NCBI GenBank assembly: GCA_012728505.1
Contig: JAAYEY010000073.1
Span: forward strand, 1-7,446
DNA from: Synergistaceae bacterium
Lineage (GTDB): Bacteria; Synergistota; Synergistia; Synergistales; Synergistaceae
Direction of reading: 5' to 3'
Length of the DNA: 7,446 nt
Below the pieces are notes generated by a model. That model had not been told where the DNA came from and made no database searches. It was given only the letters and a program-made list of their open reading frames with translations. A program made the translations under genes and the position numbers. This document shows, piece after piece, positions 1-6,943 of this stretch. Numbering within the stretch: position 1 is the stretch's first letter; every line of letters starts with the position of its first letter.

Positions 1-171
1 ATACGTGATGAGGAACACCGCCCATAAAAAGAAAGTGTAGTTGATGAAAAAATTAGAGAAATAGGTTCCTATCAACATGCCCAGTGAGAGCAACGTTGTT
101 TTCAGAAAGAAATAGTCCCAGAAGGTATATTTATTAGCTGCCCCAATCATCTTCCTTATAAAATTAAACAT
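1..171 (-). CDS. Small membrane protein, C-terminus beyond window
   Basis: The first 57 codons of a minus-strand gene are visible, starting at the ATG at 171-169 behind a purine-rich ribosome site (GAGGGA at 186-181). The protein begins MFNFIRKMIGAANKYTFWDY, has a hydrophobic stretch (about residues 20-36) ending LLSLGMLIGTYF, then a second hydrophobic segment (about 41-57) that continues off the edge. The pattern W-D-x-x-x-L-K followed by S-L-G-x-L-I-G resembles small two-helix proteins of about 70 residues, common in anaerobic Firmicutes-like genomes, that are often labelled 'permease of phosphate ABC transporter'. That label is a database habit with no proven transport function, so I treat it as an uncharacterised small inner-membrane protein. 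The gene is divergent from the EAL gene at 362. The reading frame and ribosome site make it a real gene; the family match is from memory. Confidence 0.72.
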   Translation of the reverse strand, partial: MFNFIRKMIGAANKYTFWDYFFLKTTLLSLGMLIGTYFSNFFINYTFFLWAVFLITY

Positions 172-237
172 AATGGTCTCTCCCTCAGAAAATAGTATTT
201 TTACTTCGAAATAAACCTAATTTAATTGATAATTAGA

Positions 238-265
238 TTGAGGATAAGTCGTTTTCTTCTAAAAT
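238..265 (+). promoter_or_regulatory. Possible sigma-70 promoter of the EAL gene
   Basis: TTGAGG (238-243) and TAAAAT (260-265) are separated by 16 bp in the 190-bp AT-rich gap between two divergent genes. This is an acceptable but imperfect match to -35/-10 boxes and would leave a leader of roughly 90 nt. The same gap holds a small inverted repeat CTAATT/AATTAG (219-236, possible operator) and TCGATA/TATCGA (310-315 and 336-341) just ahead of the start codon. In so AT-rich a stretch several other -10-like hexamers exist, so the exact promoter is uncertain. Confidence 0.25.
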
Positions 266-361
266 GGTAGTAGAATAGAGGCACTATACACGATTATAAA
301 TGTTTTTTTTCGATAAAATTTCTTTTGCAAAAAAATATCGATGAAGACCCGAGGTGTATGA

Positions 362-2863
362 ATGAAATCTAAGGTCTTACTGATCAACGATCCTCCCATA
401 GATCAAATCATAATTGACAGTATTTTAGCTCGTTTCGATGTCTTGGTGGTCTCTGACGCATCTGAGGCAATCAGTCAAATGCGGACGCTTCCTGATATAA
501 GTTTGGTCATCTTCGACGTTGATATGAAACACATGGATGTTTTTAAATTCCTTAAGAAACTTAATTCTGGGCGCAGAACCAAAAATATACATAAAATAAT
601 ATTTACAAATGATGGTGAACTAGATAAAGAAATAGAAGAATCAGAATCTGTAACAATCGACTGCATGAAAAAACCTATAAGAATCGGATTACTTAAGGCA
701 AGGATCTTACTTCATGTTGAAATGATAAGGTTCCAGTATCTTCTGGATGAAAGAATAGACGAGAGCAGCCTCACTCTGCACGCATTACTTGACCAAGCAC
801 CGATGGGTATAGTTGTAGCGTACGGAGATGAACCATCTGAAGATTTAGAAAATGATTCGGCAATAATTAATCCAATGTTTGAGAAGATGACAGGCCGGAC
901 AAGAAAAGAGCTCCTAAAACTTGGATGGGCTAAAATTACACATCCGGATGATAGAAAAAAAGATGTAGACAGCTTTCATGATTTGCTTTCCGGAAAAATT
1001 AAAGGATATTCAATAGAAAAACGGTTTATAAGGCCTGATGGAGCAGTAGTGTGGTTGGATATAACAGTTGCTCCTTTAAAACTTAAGAACAATTCAAAAT
1101 ACAGACATATATGTATGGCCCAGGATATTACCGCACGAAAAAAAGCAGAAGAACTTTTGCACGAGAGTGAGCGCAGCAAATCTATATTGCTTTCAAATTT
1201 TCAGGGTATGGCGTACAGGTGCAACTATGATCCTGAATGGACCATGCAGTTCGTATCCGAAGGTTGTTACGAACTTACAGGTTACTTGCCAGAAAGCCTC
1301 TTAAATAACCAAGTCCTAAGTTACAAGGAATTGATGGTCCCCGAGTCCCAGGGAAAATTCTGGTTGGAATGGTCCAGTATTGTGGAAAAAGGATTTCCTT
1401 ATCGTTCTGAATATCAAATAATCACGGGATTAGGAGAAATAAAATGGGTCCTTGATATTGGGCGAGGAGTTTTTGACGACAAAGGAAATATTGAAGCACT
1501 GGAAGGAATAATAATTGACATTTCGAAGAGCAAGGAACAGGCATTAAAGCTTATATACCAGAGCGAACACGACCCGATTACAGACCTCTATAACTGTGGA
1601 TATTTTAAAAAGATGCTCTCAATAAAACTAAGTGAAGAAAAAAAGACTAACGACGCTGTTCTTCTTTTGCATGTCAAAAAAATAAACTCTATCAGTCTTA
1701 CTTATGGTTATTGTTTTAGCGAACAGGTAATGACTACGCTTGTGAGAGAATTATTATCAATCACAAATGACGATATAAAGTTGTTCCAGGTATCTTTCGA
1801 AAGATTGGCTCTATATGTTTCGGGATTTAAGAGTGACACAGATCTGACATCTTTATGTGAAACTATTTTTAGCCTGATGTCCAACATCGAGATAGTCAAT
1901 GTAACAGGATGCGGGATTGGCATATTAAAGATGAATGACTATGGTGATGACCCTGAAACGATCCTTAAAAATGTCTCGATCGCCGCCGAAAAGACGGATA
2001 AAAACAATCTATTCAGCCTCTATTTCTTTGATGAGAAATTAAAAGAAAAGGTGCTCCGTGAAACAGAGATAGAAAAAGAACTTTTGGCTGAGTCTCATGA
2101 CGGTTTTGACAGCATATATCTAGATTATCAGCCATTTATCTCTCTAAAGAACGGAAAAATAGCTGGTTTTGAAGCACTGGCAAGAATGAAAAGCAAAAGT
2201 CTCGGATTAGTCCCACCGCTTGATTTTATCCCGTTGGCAGAAGAGCTTCAGATTATAATTCCTATGGGTTTTAAGATTTTCCGGATGGCGTGTGAGTTTA
2301 CCAAGGAGCTTGAAACATCAGGATATAAGGATATCAAAATATCTGTGAATATTTCCACGATACAGCTTATCAATTCTAATTTCGTGGAAAAGGTTATAAA
2401 GATTATGAATGAGACAGGTGCCAATCCCAAAAATCTTTCTCTGGAAGTTACGGAATCGGTATTCACGGATAGCTTTGATTTGGTAAACCAGAAACTTGGT
2501 GAATTGCAAGAGATTGGAATTACAATCTTTATTGATGACTTTGGTACAGGGTATTCATCCCTTGCTCGTGAAAGAGAATGGAATATCGATTGTCTCAAGA
2601 TTGACAAAACTTTTATAGATAAATTAGAGGTACTTGACTACGGAGATGCCATAACCGGCGACATTATTTTGATGGCTCATAAACTTGGGCATCTTGCTTT
2701 AGCTGAAGGCGTAGAAACAGAAAGGCAAAAGAAGTTTCTTCTTGATCATGGATGTGATTTTATGCAGGGGTACCTGTTCAGCAGACCGATCGATCCTTCT
2801 TCAGCTATAGAATTACTAAAAAAAACAAATTTTCCACCAACTTTCCTGCATGATTCGAGATAG
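362..2863 (+). CDS. c-di-GMP phosphodiesterase: REC-PAS-PAS-degenerate GGDEF-EAL
   Basis: An 833-residue cytoplasmic signalling protein predicted to hydrolyse cyclic di-GMP. Residues 1-120 resemble a response-regulator receiver (N9-D10 at the acidic pocket, likely phospho-acceptor D52, T82, K104-P105). Two PAS domains follow (about 140-260, ending AQDITARKKAEE, and 272-390, ending IIIDISKSKEQ). A GGDEF-like domain spans about 400-560: its start is recognisable (PITDLYNCGYF), but the signature is replaced by SFERL (478-482), so cyclase activity should be lost. The EAL domain (about 570-820) keeps the motif E604-A-L and the expected metal and catalytic residues N663, E695, D725-D726, K746, E782 and Q802, so it should be active. 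No transmembrane segment is seen; sensing is probably through PAS ligands and phosphorylation by an unlinked kinase. The ATG at 362 follows GAGGTG (351-356) at 5 nt. Domain order is firm; the signal sensed is unknown. Confidence 0.93.
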   Translation: MKSKVLLINDPPIDQIIIDSILARFDVLVVSDASEAISQMRTLPDISLVIFDVDMKHMDVFKFLKKLNSGRRTKNIHKIIFTNDGELDKEIEESESVTIDCMKKPIRIGLLKARILLHVEMIRFQYLLDERIDESSLTLHALLDQAPMGIVVAYGDEPSEDLENDSAIINPMFEKMTGRTRKELLKLGWAKITHPDDRKKDVDSFHDLLSGKIKGYSIEKRFIRPDGAVVWLDITVAPLKLKNNSKYRHICMAQDITARKKAEELLHESERSKSILLSNFQGMAYRCNYDPEWTMQFVSEGCYELTGYLPESLLNNQVLSYKELMVPESQGKFWLEWSSIVEKGFPYRSEYQIITGLGEIKWVLDIGRGVFDDKGNIEALEGIIIDISKSKEQALKLIYQSEHDPITDLYNCGYFKKMLSIKLSEEKKTNDAVLLLHVKKINSISLTYGYCFSEQVMTTLVRELLSITNDDIKLFQVSFERLALYVSGFKSDTDLTSLCETIFSLMSNIEIVNVTGCGIGILKMNDYGDDPETILKNVSIAAEKTDKNNLFSLYFFDEKLKEKVLRETEIEKELLAESHDGFDSIYLDYQPFISLKNGKIAGFEALARMKSKSLGLVPPLDFIPLAEELQIIIPMGFKIFRMACEFTKELETSGYKDIKISVNISTIQLINSNFVEKVIKIMNETGANPKNLSLEVTESVFTDSFDLVNQKLGELQEIGITIFIDDFGTGYSSLAREREWNIDCLKIDKTFIDKLEVLDYGDAITGDIILMAHKLGHLALAEGVETERQKKFLLDHGCDFMQGYLFSRPIDPSSAIELLKKTNFPPTFLHDSR

Positions 2864-2868
2864 CGAAA

Positions 2869-2921
2869 CCAGTGATTTAAAGATTTAAAGACACTGGATC
2901 TCCGCTAGGATCATGCGGAGA
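2869..2921 (+). repeat. Two inverted repeats after the EAL gene
   Basis: Just after the EAL stop codon, CCAGTG (2869-2874) and CACTGG (2892-2897) flank a perfect 8-bp tandem repeat, ATTTAAAG twice (2875-2890). Next comes a 7-bp stem TCTCCGC (2899-2905) with GCGGAGA (2915-2921) and a 9-nt loop. No T-run follows either stem, so these are not clear intrinsic terminators. They could be an mRNA-stabilising 3' end, a processing site, or control elements of the exported-protein gene that begins about 100 nt downstream. Confidence 0.4.
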
Positions 2922-3026
2922 AGACGAAAAAGAGGTACAGAAAATCACTAATAACAACAGGTGGGAAAGTTGAGTTAATGTTAGAATGTCGGCAGATAAC
3001 AAATTTAGAGGGGATTGATACAAACG

Positions 3027-3776
3027 ATGTATTCTTCTGTTGACGTTCTGAGAGCGCGATTCTTGCGTCTTTTAATTTTCTGTCTGACTATTGCACTTTT
3101 TTTCGTTTTTCCATCAATTTCAAATGCCGAAGTACGCATTGAAGAAGAAGTTGGAAAACTGCTAGTGAAGGAATTTAACCCCGAGAAATTGATGGTTCAG
3201 GCAACAGAGGGAGGAAGCTTCCTTTATGCAAAAGCAACAGGTATAACGATAGAAGGCGTCAGGATTGATAGCGTCTCTTTGTACGCAATGATGAAAGAAC
3301 CTCCCAAAGACATCTCACAGGAGGACAAATACAAGCTTGCAGACCTTATATACTTCTCTCGTGGTGAGGTTGTCATTCTGGAAAAAGATCTTGAAGATTA
3401 TACCGGCAAGGAAATTGAAGATATTAAGGGATTCAAAGATCTTAAATGCGACTTTTCACGAGAAGGCATAAAACTCTCAGGCGTTTACACGGCAACGTTT
3501 CTCTTTACGTTCAATGTAAGGCTTGAAGCTACTTCTAAAATTAAGTTCGATGACAAGGGGCTATATCTTACAGATACCACGCTATATGTATCCGGCATCA
3601 AGCAGCCCCAATACATGACCAGTCAGCTTCTGGAACGGATCAATCCACTAATAGCAAAAAATAAGATTCCTTTTCCGGTAAGGATAACAGACATTATTTT
3701 CCTAGATGACAAAATCGTTATAACGGGGAATCCGAAACCCCTCAAAGATGCAAACATCTGGAAATACAGCAAATAG
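3027..3776 (+). CDS. Exported DUF2993 (LmeA-like) protein
   Basis: A 249-residue protein with an N-terminal signal: basic residues at 9-14 (R-A-R-F-L-R), a hydrophobic core (about 15-29) and a likely signal-peptidase site after S-N-A (residue 34). The mature part is mixed alpha/beta and ends with the pattern typical of DUF2993: INPLI (205-209), IPFPVRITDI (214-223) and a closing DDKIVITG strand (227-234). Family members related to mycobacterial LmeA bind phospholipid and are proposed to act in envelope lipid handling; the exact role here is unknown. There is one Cys (C141) and no lipobox, so it is probably soluble in the periplasm or outside the cell. The start is not certain: an in-frame TTG at 3015 sits almost on top of the AGAGGGGA site (3007-3014), while the ATG at 3027 has long spacing; I chose the ATG. 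It may share a transcript with the EAL gene 163 nt upstream. Confidence 0.8.
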   Translation: MYSSVDVLRARFLRLLIFCLTIALFFVFPSISNAEVRIEEEVGKLLVKEFNPEKLMVQATEGGSFLYAKATGITIEGVRIDSVSLYAMMKEPPKDISQEDKYKLADLIYFSRGEVVILEKDLEDYTGKEIEDIKGFKDLKCDFSREGIKLSGVYTATFLFTFNVRLEATSKIKFDDKGLYLTDTTLYVSGIKQPQYMTSQLLERINPLIAKNKIPFPVRITDIIFLDDKIVITGNPKPLKDANIWKYSK

Positions 3777-3779
3777 TGA

Positions 3780-3831
3780 AATAAGGGCAGCATATCCCCA
3801 CTTATTCGGGGGTAGTGGGTTATTCCTTATT
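3780..3831. repeat. Structured intergenic element
   Basis: Outer arms AATAAGG (3780-3786) and CCTTATT (3825-3831) enclose inner arms CCCAC (3797-3801) and GTGGG (3815-3819). An alternative inner pairing is CCCC (3796-3799) with the G-run at 3808-3812. The hexamer TTATTC occurs three times nearby (3802, 3820, 3827). There is no T-run, so it is not a terminator by itself. It begins directly after the DUF2993 stop codon. It may be an RNA fold or a copy of a dispersed palindromic repeat; I recognise no named family. Confidence 0.4.
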
Positions 3832-3872
3832 CTGTCTTAACCTCCTGCGAGTACAAAACGAGAATTTCTAAT

Positions 3873-3913
3873 AAGAGCTTGGGTGCATGATTCAGTTGCC
3901 CAAGCTCTTTTTA
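3873..3913 (+). terminator. Intrinsic terminator after DUF2993 gene
   Basis: The 11-bp perfect stem AAGAGCTTGGG (3873-3883) pairs with CCCAAGCTCTT (3899-3909) across a 15-nt loop. The run TTTTT at 3908-3912 overlaps the end of the stem. It lies 97 nt after the DUF2993 stop and upstream of the next promoter, so it separates the two transcription units. Confidence 0.82.
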
Positions 3914-4028
3914 TATTCTTGTAAAAATCCGGACTGAAGGCAGCGATTCACACTCTCGACCTTTTCGTTCATAAGTAAAAAAAATATAAAGAATAGAAAG
4001 TAAGGAAGAAGACATTAATATAGCTTTT

Positions 4029-4058
4029 TTGTAACATAAAATTAAGTCAAACTATACT
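4029..4058 (+). promoter_or_regulatory. Probable sigma-70 promoter of the serine hydrolase
   Basis: TTGTAA (4029-4034) and TATACT (4053-4058) are spaced by 18 bp in AT-rich DNA and would give a leader of about 90 nt before the ATG at 4157. The position between an upstream terminator and the next gene supports it; the sequence match is good but not perfect. Confidence 0.42.
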
Positions 4059-4141
4059 CTTGCTTATTTAAGAAAAAAGGGTGAAAATTTAAAAAAGTAA
4101 TAAAATAATTATGAACGGTGTTTCTAACTCGCATGTTGAAC

Positions 4142-4150
4142 GAAGGGGAG
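4142..4150 (+). promoter_or_regulatory. Ribosome site fixing the serine hydrolase start
   Basis: GAAGGGGAG lies 6 nt before the ATG at 4157. A longer in-frame reading from the GTG at 4118 would put 13 extra residues in front of the signal peptide and has no such site, so 4157 is preferred. Confidence 0.7.
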
Positions 4151-4156
4151 CTTATA

Positions 4157-6181
4157 ATGGCAAAATTTAAAAAAAATATGTTGATTTTATTATTCCTAAC
4201 CCTAACTCTTTTTATTATTGCTCCTTATGCCAATGCTTCGCCAGAATCATATCAAAATACAAAAGAAACAGCACGAGAGGCAGTCTGGAAAGCTATCACA
4301 TCGGGACAGTGCAGTTCGGCTACTGTTGCTGTGATGGACAAAGGAAAAGTAGTATATTCAGAGCAATTTGGTGCCGCTGAAAGAAAAACCGATAAAAGTG
4401 TAGATAAGTACACACGATTTAATATTGGTTCTACAAGCAAAATGTTTGTCGCTGTTTCTGTACTGCTGTTGGTAGACGAGGGCAAAGTCTCTTTAGATGA
4501 CCCTGTTGTAAAATACATTTCCGATTTTGTAATGAAAGATCCAAGATACAGGAACATTACAGTTAGGATGCTCTTTAACCACTCTTCCGGCCTTTCAGGT
4601 TCCTCTTTCCTTTTTGGTTATGAGCCTGAAGGAGATCCTCACAAAATTCTTCTTGAAAGACTGAAGGATGAAAATCTAAAGCATGATCCCGGAGCTTTTA
4701 GCATTTACTGCAACGACGGTTTTACTCTTGCAGAGATGATAGTAGAGAGACTATCCGGCCGGAAATTCATCGACTTCCTAGTGGAAAGAGTATTTTTGCC
4801 GCTTGGCATGAAGGATACAAAAGAAAGCATAGGAGAGGTCGGAGGGAATATATCCCATTTTTATGATCCGGAAACAGGCAAAAAATATCCGGCGGAAGTA
4901 ATATTAGTACATGCCGCAGGAGGTCTCTCCTCAACAGCTGAGGACCTGTGCAGATTTGCAGACAGCTTTTGTTCGGGAGGAAAGAACATTCTCTCTTCAA
5001 AATCGATCGAAGAGATATTAAAAAGACAGCCTACGCCGTTTTTTTCAAAAATGCGGGGTGTTGCTATATTGGATTCATTTGGTTGGGATTATTCCTCACT
5101 TCCTCCCTATGCTGAAAATGGAATTCGGGTTTTTTCAAAGGGAGGCGGTACAGGTGCGTACTCTACAGGACTTCAGGTCCTACCAGACAAGAGGATAGCT
5201 GTCGCAGCCAGTATGTCTGGAAGGCTTAACGGTGAAGCAGTTACGAGGCCCGTTCTGGACGCTCTCATGAAAGACAAGGGACTTCCTTTGCCATCCTTGA
5301 AAGAGAAGGGTAAGCCTAAGGACCCCGAAACCATACCTTTAGAACTTTCTGCTTACGAGGGTATCTATGCGAACGGAAGCTCTTTCGTACGAATAACATT
5401 TAACAAAGATAAAAAAAGCATGGATATTTTTCGGTTAATGCCGGACAAGCCAAAGGGTTCGGGCGGAGCGGATGTTCCGGTGATGTCCTATGTATACAAC
5501 GGAGGCTCGTTTTTCTCTTTCGAAAAGGATCTGCAAGGATATTTTATAAAGGATGCAGACAGGCGTTATTTTTTCAAAGAGAATGATCCCTTGTACCCAA
5601 TGGATTTTCTTCAGTTCCAAAGTGTTGAAAAAATCGATAAACCACAGAAGTTATTCAGTGATATCAACGGAAAGCTTTGGCTTATGCGAAACTTGACGCC
5701 GGCTAACCAACTCTATAAAGAAAATGCTATGGTCATATCGTATACCTATGAAGATTTGCCGGGGTACCTGAGTTTCGGTAACACTCTCAGAATAGTTAGC
5801 AGAGATCATGCAACTTACGCTGCACCTATGTTTCGCGACCAGTCGGAGTTCTATCTTTATGAAATAGATGGCATGATGTGGGTCAGGTCAGGTATCTTCC
5901 TTTTTTCAGAAGCTGAAAAGGCAAAAAAAATTGATTGGGGAAAGAATTCAGTCATGATCGGAGAAAAAGGTTACGTCGAATGGTACAAGGTAGAAGAGGA
6001 CCATATCCTTTCTTTTGAAAAACCAGAAAAAGGCCGAATTTTGGTTGTTGAAGAAGAAGAAACAGATAAAATAGCACTCTACGACAGTCTTGTAGATGAT
6101 GGAAAGGTTTATGCGCCCAAAGGTAGTTATGTGGTTTGTATAGGACAGCCGGGGGATTTATTCACCATTTCTGCAAAATAA
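4157..6181 (+). CDS. Secreted serine hydrolase, beta-lactamase/PBP fold (class C-like)
   Basis: A 674-residue exported enzyme. Residues 1-27 are a signal peptide (K3-F-K-K, hydrophobic core, cleavage after A-N-A). The catalytic domain (about 30-375) shows the SxxK motif S92-T-S-K95, the Y184-C-N186 motif and a K328-G-G box in place of KTG/HTG, as in the class C beta-lactamase / D-aminopeptidase / esterase-like 'serine hydrolase' superfamily. Members attack peptides, amides or esters through an acyl-serine; the substrate cannot be read from sequence, and resistance to beta-lactams should not be assumed. Residues about 395-674 form an extension rich in predicted beta strands that I cannot assign; other members carry C-terminal lipocalin-like or DUF3471-type domains. 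No lipobox and no clear C-terminal membrane anchor are seen. It is a single-gene unit with its own promoter and a shared terminator. A GTG at 4118 is a less likely start. Confidence 0.88.
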   Translation: MAKFKKNMLILLFLTLTLFIIAPYANASPESYQNTKETAREAVWKAITSGQCSSATVAVMDKGKVVYSEQFGAAERKTDKSVDKYTRFNIGSTSKMFVAVSVLLLVDEGKVSLDDPVVKYISDFVMKDPRYRNITVRMLFNHSSGLSGSSFLFGYEPEGDPHKILLERLKDENLKHDPGAFSIYCNDGFTLAEMIVERLSGRKFIDFLVERVFLPLGMKDTKESIGEVGGNISHFYDPETGKKYPAEVILVHAAGGLSSTAEDLCRFADSFCSGGKNILSSKSIEEILKRQPTPFFSKMRGVAILDSFGWDYSSLPPYAENGIRVFSKGGGTGAYSTGLQVLPDKRIAVAASMSGRLNGEAVTRPVLDALMKDKGLPLPSLKEKGKPKDPETIPLELSAYEGIYANGSSFVRITFNKDKKSMDIFRLMPDKPKGSGGADVPVMSYVYNGGSFFSFEKDLQGYFIKDADRRYFFKENDPLYPMDFLQFQSVEKIDKPQKLFSDINGKLWLMRNLTPANQLYKENAMVISYTYEDLPGYLSFGNTLRIVSRDHATYAAPMFRDQSEFYLYEIDGMMWVRSGIFLFSEAEKAKKIDWGKNSVMIGEKGYVEWYKVEEDHILSFEKPEKGRILVVEEEETDKIALYDSLVDDGKVYAPKGSYVVCIGQPGDLFTISAK

Positions 6182-6196
6182 AAACCGAAGAAAAAC

Positions 6197-6227
6197 AAAG
6201 TGGGCCGCTCTATCAGCGGCCCACTTT
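6197..6227. terminator. Bidirectional intrinsic terminator between convergent genes
   Basis: A perfect 12-bp stem, AAAGTGGGCCGC (6197-6208) with GCGGCCCACTTT (6216-6227), has a 7-nt loop that can shrink to 5 nt with one more T-A pair. On the minus strand it is followed by the T-rich tail TTTGTTTTT, and on the plus strand by the shorter TTTATA. It lies 15 nt after the serine hydrolase stop and 66 nt after the flavoprotein stop on the opposite strand, so it probably ends both transcripts. Confidence 0.85.
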
Positions 6228-6293
6228 ATAGTATTCAGGTCAGGCCTGTTTCAATTTTTGTCTTTGGTATGGAGCTATCCTTATTACGAGGGA

Positions 6294-6920
6294 CTAGCGG
6301 ATGAAATTCGTAATAACTCTTTTTTCCTCGGGCGGCATGGGAATATTTTTTTTGCCCTCGCTGATAACCTTTATCAGCCATGCCATAGCTCTGGCGTTTT
6401 TCTGAATGGTCTGTACTCCTTCCAGATCCTGCATCATTTCACCTTCGGACCTTCCATATACAACAGTCCAGTATTGGGAAGGAGGAGTGACTGTCTGTGC
6501 AAGAGCAAGGTAGTTATTGAGCTGGTGCAGTGTATCAATTCCACCCGTACGTCTTACCGCTGTGACTGCAGTTGCGACTTTGTATTTAAAATGGCTGGAA
6601 CTTGAATAGAAAAGTCTGTCCAGGAATGATTTCATCGTTCCTGCAACTCCCGCATAGTAAGTGGGGGAGGCCAGAATAAATCCATCTGCTTCGCGTATCT
6701 TAGCTGCAGTTTCGTTTACGAGATCATCTTTAAAAATGCACTCGTTGTTTTCTGAGCTTGCACAGTAACCGCACGCAGTGCATCCATGTATCGTTAAATG
6801 ACCGATATCGATTACCTCGGTCTCGATACCATCCTTTTTTAGTTCTTCTGCCATGAGCCTAAGGGCGCAAGCAGTGTTTCCATCTTTTTTAGGGCTTCCG
6901 TTCAGAGCAATTACTTTCAT
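6294..6920 (-). CDS. Iron-sulfur flavoprotein-type NAD(P)H oxidoreductase (flavodoxin family)
   Basis: A 208-residue cytoplasmic flavoprotein of the NADPH-dependent FMN reductase / flavodoxin-like fold. The FMN phosphate loop is GSPKKDGNT (8-16). A second flavin-binding stretch is SPTYYAGVAGTMKSFLDR (85-102), and AVRRTGG (121-127) is the usual third loop. The compact cysteine cluster C47-x2-C50-x2-C53-x7-C61 matches the motif that binds [4Fe-4S] in archaeal and bacterial iron-sulfur flavoproteins, so the enzyme probably carries FMN plus an Fe-S cluster and passes electrons between ferredoxin-like partners and small acceptors. It is the last gene of the minus-strand operon, 23 nt after the TAA of the [2Fe-2S] protein. 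The ATG at 6920 lies 8 nt after AAGGAG; the GTG at 6929 overlaps that site and is rejected. The physiological acceptor is unknown. Confidence 0.9.
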   Translation of the reverse strand: MKVIALNGSPKKDGNTACALRLMAEELKKDGIETEVIDIGHLTIHGCTACGYCASSENNECIFKDDLVNETAAKIREADGFILASPTYYAGVAGTMKSFLDRLFYSSSSHFKYKVATAVTAVRRTGGIDTLHQLNNYLALAQTVTPPSQYWTVVYGRSEGEMMQDLEGVQTIQKNARAMAWLIKVISEGKKNIPMPPEEKRVITNFIR

Positions 6921-6928
6921 GATGATCA

Positions 6929-6934
6929 CTCCTT
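6929..6934 (-). promoter_or_regulatory. Ribosome site deciding the flavoprotein start
   Basis: AAGGAG reads on the minus strand, 8 nt before the ATG at 6920. The in-frame GTG at 6929-6927 begins on the last base of this site, so it cannot use it as a start. Confidence 0.7.
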
Positions 6935-6943
6935 ATTTTGTGC

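Larger units (their letters stand above)
3777..4156. other. 380-bp intergenic region, no gene seen
   Basis: This gap between the DUF2993 gene and the serine hydrolase holds three things: a structured element (3780-3831), an intrinsic terminator (3873-3913), and a very AT-rich stretch with a probable promoter (4029-4058) for the downstream gene. I found no convincing small open reading frame with a ribosome site, and no tRNA-like sequence. Confidence 0.7.

Noticed and set aside
2899..2921. 7-bp hairpin as a terminator of the EAL gene
   Set aside because: The sequence after it is purine-rich (AAGACGAAAAAGAGG) with no T-run on the plus strand, and the minus-strand flank has none either.
2913..2951. 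Short frame beginning MRRRRKRGTENH after the EAL gene
   Set aside because: The ATG sits inside the loop and arm of a hairpin, the only purine-rich site is 2 nt away, and the Arg run comes from GCGGAGAAGACG sequence; no sign of translation.
2978..3043. 21-codon frame overlapping the DUF2993 start, possible leader peptide
   Set aside because: The AGGTGGG site is about 13 nt away, the frame has no regulatory codon run, and no attenuator follows; overlap by chance is likely.
4118..4156. GTG start adding 13 residues to the serine hydrolase
   Set aside because: It has no ribosome site and places acidic residues before the signal peptide, while the ATG at 4157 has an excellent site at 6 nt.
6243..6250. 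Palindrome CAGGCCTG downstream of the serine hydrolase
   Set aside because: It has no loop, cannot form a useful hairpin, and an 8-bp palindrome is expected by chance in a window this long.
6258..6605. Plus-strand open frame of 115 codons opposite the flavoprotein gene
   Set aside because: It lies antisense to a gene with clear FMN and Fe-S motifs, is rich in Cys, Ser and His as shadow frames often are, has no ribosome site and matches no family.
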